A DNA stretch of 8,293 nucleotides from Synergistaceae bacterium (GTDB lineage Bacteria > Synergistota > Synergistia > Synergistales > Aminobacteriaceae). Under the pieces are notes generated by a model. That model ran no database searches and was not told the DNA's origin. It saw only the letters and a list, made by a program, of their open reading frames with translations. Shown here piece by piece: positions 6,231-8,293 of the stretch. The stretch is from contig JAFTBT010000027.1 in assembly GCA_017455085.1 (NCBI GenBank), positions 1 to 8,293 on the forward strand. Direction: 5' to 3'. Position numbers and translations under genes: made by a program. Position 1 is the stretch's first letter. Every line of letters begins with the position of its first letter.

Positions 6231-7082
6231 TCACTCCTCAGGCCGCTTGCTCTTCCGCCAGTCACGAGGCGATACCCCGTATATCGTCTTGAACGCACGC
6301 GAAAAATGCAGCGGATTCTCATACCCCACAGACGCCCCGATCTCGTTCACAGGCCTCTCCGTCCCCGCCAAAAGTTCAGCAGCCTTGATCATCCTGTAGT
6401 TCATCAGGAATCTTTGCGGTGATTTCCCAGTGGAGAGTCTAAATATCTTCCCGAAATAGCTCCGGTTCAGCCTCAATGCATCAGCCATCTCCTCAATAGT
6501 CATGTCTCGCTGATAGTTATTCTCGATATACGCCACCGCCTCACGTATGTAGAACTCCCGCAGCCTGCTCGTGATCACTTTTCCTGCATTCTCCGCCGAA
6601 CGAGTCAGGCAGTCCATGAACAAATACATGTGGCCTATCAGCTCAAACACTGAACTCTCGCTGTGGTCGACTATGTACAGAATCTCATCACGCAATTTCT
6701 CCCGCAGGTCCGGTAATTTCGCACGATACACCGGCTCTGACTCAGAAAACCCCGCACCCTCCAGCGCATTCTTCACACGCAGCCCGTCAAACTCCAGCCA
6801 CGCATACTCCCACGGATTCGACATGTCCGCAACGTACAGATTCACCTGCTCCGGGAAAATCATAAACCCCTCTCCAGCCCTCACAGTGTACGTGTGTGTA
6901 TTGCCCTGCGAGTCATCGGAGTATAATGTGCCTTTGCCGCTCAGTACGTAGTGAAAGAGATAGTGATTCCGTCTCGCTGGTCCGAACGAGTGCCCGGGTT
7001 TGCAGGCCTCACGTCCAAACTGGTATAACCCCAAGTCCACAAAACTCTGATTCGGGAAAATAGAGAACTGTATTTTATGCAC
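6231..7082 (-). CDS. AraC-family transcriptional regulator
   Basis: This is a cytoplasmic DNA-binding regulator. Residues about 10-140 form a cupin-like sensor domain of the AraC-binding type (NHYLFHYVLSGKGTLYSD, then a VRAGEGFMIFP turn). Residues about 180-278 form the two-helix-turn-helix domain: REAVAYIENNY, MTIEEMADALRLNRSYFGKIF, and the second-HTH signature NEIGASVGYENPLHFSRAFK, closing with YGVSPRDWR. The start is GTG 7082, with AGGAG (7088-7092) 5 bases upstream. The longer open frame reaching 7214 would begin inside the divergent gene, past this gene's own promoter. The result is 283 residues, normal for sugar- or organic-ligand-sensing members. Such regulators often control the divergent neighbour, here the PaaK-like gene. 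The ligand is unknown. Confidence 0.9.
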   Translation of the reverse strand: MHKIQFSIFPNQSFVDLGLYQFGREACKPGHSFGPARRNHYLFHYVLSGKGTLYSDDSQGNTHTYTVRAGEGFMIFPEQVNLYVADMSNPWEYAWLEFDGLRVKNALEGAGFSESEPVYRAKLPDLREKLRDEILYIVDHSESSVFELIGHMYLFMDCLTRSAENAGKVITSRLREFYIREAVAYIENNYQRDMTIEEMADALRLNRSYFGKIFRLSTGKSPQRFLMNYRMIKAAELLAGTERPVNEIGASVGYENPLHFSRAFKTIYGVSPRDWRKSKRPEE

Positions 7083-7107
7083 TGCTGCTCCTAAGTATGT
7101 ATTGATT

Positions 7108-7135
7108 TTGTCCGTGTGAACTGTTGTGATATTAT
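7108..7135 (+). promoter_or_regulatory. Promoter of the PaaK-like gene
   Basis: TTGTCC (7108-7113, 4 of 6 matches), a 16-base spacer and TATTAT (7130-7135). Transcription should start near 7142, 26 bases before the ATG, leaving room for the AAGGA (7154-7158) ribosome site. Confidence 0.55.
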
Positions 7136-7136
7136 A
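7131..7136 (-). promoter_or_regulatory. -10 element of the AraC-family gene, overlapping that of the PaaK-like gene
   Basis: A perfect TATAAT on the minus strand, sharing five bases with the plus-strand TATTAT. Start of transcription would be near 7124, giving a leader of about 42 bases before the GTG at 7082. No clear -35 is seen. Confidence 0.5.
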
Positions 7137-7167
7137 CCCAAAATCCCAACATGAAGGACGTGAAATA

Positions 7168-7866
7168 ATGCAGTTCACAGCTAAACAGAAGGAAGATATT
7201 TTTCTCGAACGCACAAGGACTAAATACCCTCAGGTCTGGGAACACTACACAAAACATGTCGCTCACGAGTTAATGTCTGAGTCCGAACTCGCCGCCTATA
7301 ACTTCGAGCAGCGCAGGAAAATCGTTGCATACGCCTACGAAAATGTCCCGTTTTACCGCAGACTCTATGATGCTGCCGGATTCTCTCCCCAAGACCTCAG
7401 GACAGAGCAGGACTGGCAAAACATCCCCGTAGTTACGAAGCCAATGATCAGGGAAAATTTCGCAGACACCATCGCCGGAGGACTTGACGGTGATCTCGTC
7501 AGGAACTACAGCCGCAAACTCGCAACAGGAGGCTCAACCGGAATCCCGCTACCCATAATCCGCGACATGAGGTACGAACAGGCAGGCAGCACCTTGTGGA
7601 GATCACGAGGCTGGTGGCTTGGCCGTCCTGCGGGAGAACTCACAGGCCCGATCCCCGTGCTCGGTCAGGACGAAGGCATAGTGTGGAGGGTCAAGGGTGT
7701 GAACGTCAAGACTCCTGAAGAGCTGGAGGAAGAACGCAGGCTGTACTTCCCGATGAAACGCTCATACCTCGACGCGCAGAATATGTCCGCAGAAAACATG
7801 ACCCGATTCTACGAAGAATTACATACGGGGGGGGGGGCTACATTCAGGGATACGCCGGAGCAGTAA
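7168..7866 (+). CDS. PaaK/CapK-like adenylating enzyme, first part (out of frame after a G run)
   Basis: Members of the phenylacetate-CoA ligase (PaaK) family, including CapK-type proteins of surface polysaccharide loci, activate a carboxylate with ATP. The start is ATG 7168, with AAGGA 9 bases upstream. Visible features are the YAYENVPFYRRLYDAAGF block typical of the N-terminus of this family, the IPVVTKPMIRENF segment, and the phosphate-binding loop TGGSTGIP (120-127). At residues 220-223 the gene meets eleven consecutive G (7827-7837). After them this frame reads 10 unrelated residues and stops at 7866, giving a 232-residue product against the family's usual 430 or so. The rest of the enzyme continues in the -1 frame. 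Read literally, this strand encodes a truncated, presumably inactive protein. The substrate is not identifiable. Confidence 0.85.
   Translation: MQFTAKQKEDIFLERTRTKYPQVWEHYTKHVAHELMSESELAAYNFEQRRKIVAYAYENVPFYRRLYDAAGFSPQDLRTEQDWQNIPVVTKPMIRENFADTIAGGLDGDLVRNYSRKLATGGSTGIPLPIIRDMRYEQAGSTLWRSRGWWLGRPAGELTGPIPVLGQDEGIVWRVKGVNVKTPEELEEERRLYFPMKRSYLDAQNMSAENMTRFYEELHTGGGATFRDTPEQ
7827..7837 (+). repeat. Run of eleven G inside the PaaK-like gene
   Basis: A homopolymer G11, by far the longest G or C run in the window. Nine or twelve G would join the two halves of the gene in one frame. Runs of this length are prone to slippage during replication, transcription, translation and sequencing. Confidence 0.95.
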
Positions 7867-8293
7867 CAGAGTTCGCCGCCTTCTGTCTGGAAAACCACCT
7901 CACGAATTATCACCCTCTCGCCGCACAAGTCATCTCCAATCCCATAGATATACTTCAACGCCGTACTATACGGGCTGCCTTTGACTGTCCTGTGTATGAT
8001 GTTTACGGCTCTAAGGAAGTCCAGAATATGGCCGTAGAGTGCCAGCACAGTGATCATCACCTGCACGTTTTGAGCGACCTGCGACACATAGAGCTGCTTG
8101 ACGAAAATTTGCGTCCGGTTCAGGACGAAGACTGGGGGACTGTATACGCTACCAGCTTCACGAACTACATCATGCCACTGATTCGCTACTGTCTAGGTGA
8201 CCGGACTCACTGGGTGCGCAGAAAATGTGACTGCGGGCTGCCGTTCCCGCTCATTCACAGAATCACAGGCAGGGAGTCTGACGTTATCCGCGA
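7839..8293 (+). CDS. PaaK/CapK-like adenylating enzyme, second part (-1 frame, runs off the window)
   Basis: This open frame has no start of its own and continues the protein interrupted at the G run. It opens with YIQGYAGAVTEFAAF, matching the conserved GYPS-like segment expected right after the break. It then shows the adenylate-forming core motifs in correct order: VYDVYGSKEVQ (the YGxTE motif), a segment ending LIRYCLGDR (the YxxGD motif), CDCGLPFPLIHR, and GRESDVIR (the GRxDDVI hinge motif). About 151 codons are present with no stop to the right edge; a further small C-terminal domain is expected beyond. The unbroken frame and intact motifs argue that this half is still under selection and not decaying. 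That favours a switchable or slippage-rescued gene, or an error in the sequence. Confidence 0.85.

Larger units (their letters stand above)
7104..7145. promoter_or_regulatory. Candidate operator: inverted repeat flanking the divergent promoters
   Basis: GATTTTG (7104-7110) and CAAAATC (7139-7145) are perfect 7-base inverted arms 28 bases apart. They enclose both -10 elements and overlap the -35 of the plus-strand promoter. The position suits control by the adjacent AraC-type protein, but this is inference; short arms can arise by chance. Confidence 0.35.

Noticed and set aside
7083..7214. Longer AraC-family start at 7214
   Set aside because: Would extend through its own promoter and into the divergent gene; GTG 7082 has a good AGGAG and gives the normal family length.
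7809..8087. Minus-strand open frame across the G run
   Set aside because: Antisense to the PaaK-like motifs; nothing recognisable.

Overview
The window looks like chromosomal DNA from an anaerobic bacterium with a two-membrane envelope. The evidence is: genes of the anaerobic (cbi) branch of cobalamin synthesis; a solute-binding protein with a signal-peptidase-I leader and no lipobox, as expected of a soluble periplasmic protein; a type IV-like pilin; and an e(P4)-type acid phosphatase. A Synergistota-like gut or rumen amino-acid fermenter would fit, but this is an impression from gene content and not a proven assignment.

Layout. Bases 1-616 hold the 3' part of an unknown membrane protein; its last codons suggest that a zinc ribbon lies off the left edge. 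It overlaps cbiC (613-1224) by 4 bases. cbiC converges on an e(P4)-like HAD phosphatase (1226-2044, minus strand) with one base between the stop codons. The phosphatase is divergent from cbiD (2088-3134), which overlaps a fused cbiE-cbiT gene (3131-4399). Together cbiD, cbiET and cbiC supply the cobalt-precorrin-5B, -7 and -8 steps of corrin-ring synthesis. A separate promoter at the end of cbiET drives a solute-binding protein (4465-5265), followed by a clear terminator. Next come a 324-base non-coding stretch with the promoter and long leader of a prepilin gene (5590-6144), a second hairpin terminator, an AraC-family regulator on the minus strand (6231-7082), and a divergent PaaK/CapK-like adenylating enzyme from 7168 to beyond the right edge.

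The two most unusual items are these. (1) The solute-binding protein appears to be naturally circularly permuted: the part normally at the C-terminus follows the signal peptide directly, and the part normally at the N-terminus ends the protein. The expected amino-acid-binding residues are all still present. (2) The PaaK-like gene is thrown out of frame by a run of eleven G. The full downstream half is intact in the -1 frame, so the run is either a phase-variation (on/off) switch, a slippage site or an assembly error.

Smaller points. Both divergent gene pairs share a -10 element that reads as TATAAT or a near match on both strands. cbiD appears to be transcribed from its own start codon (leaderless). 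CbiE carries an in-frame 14-residue tandem duplication of a conserved segment.
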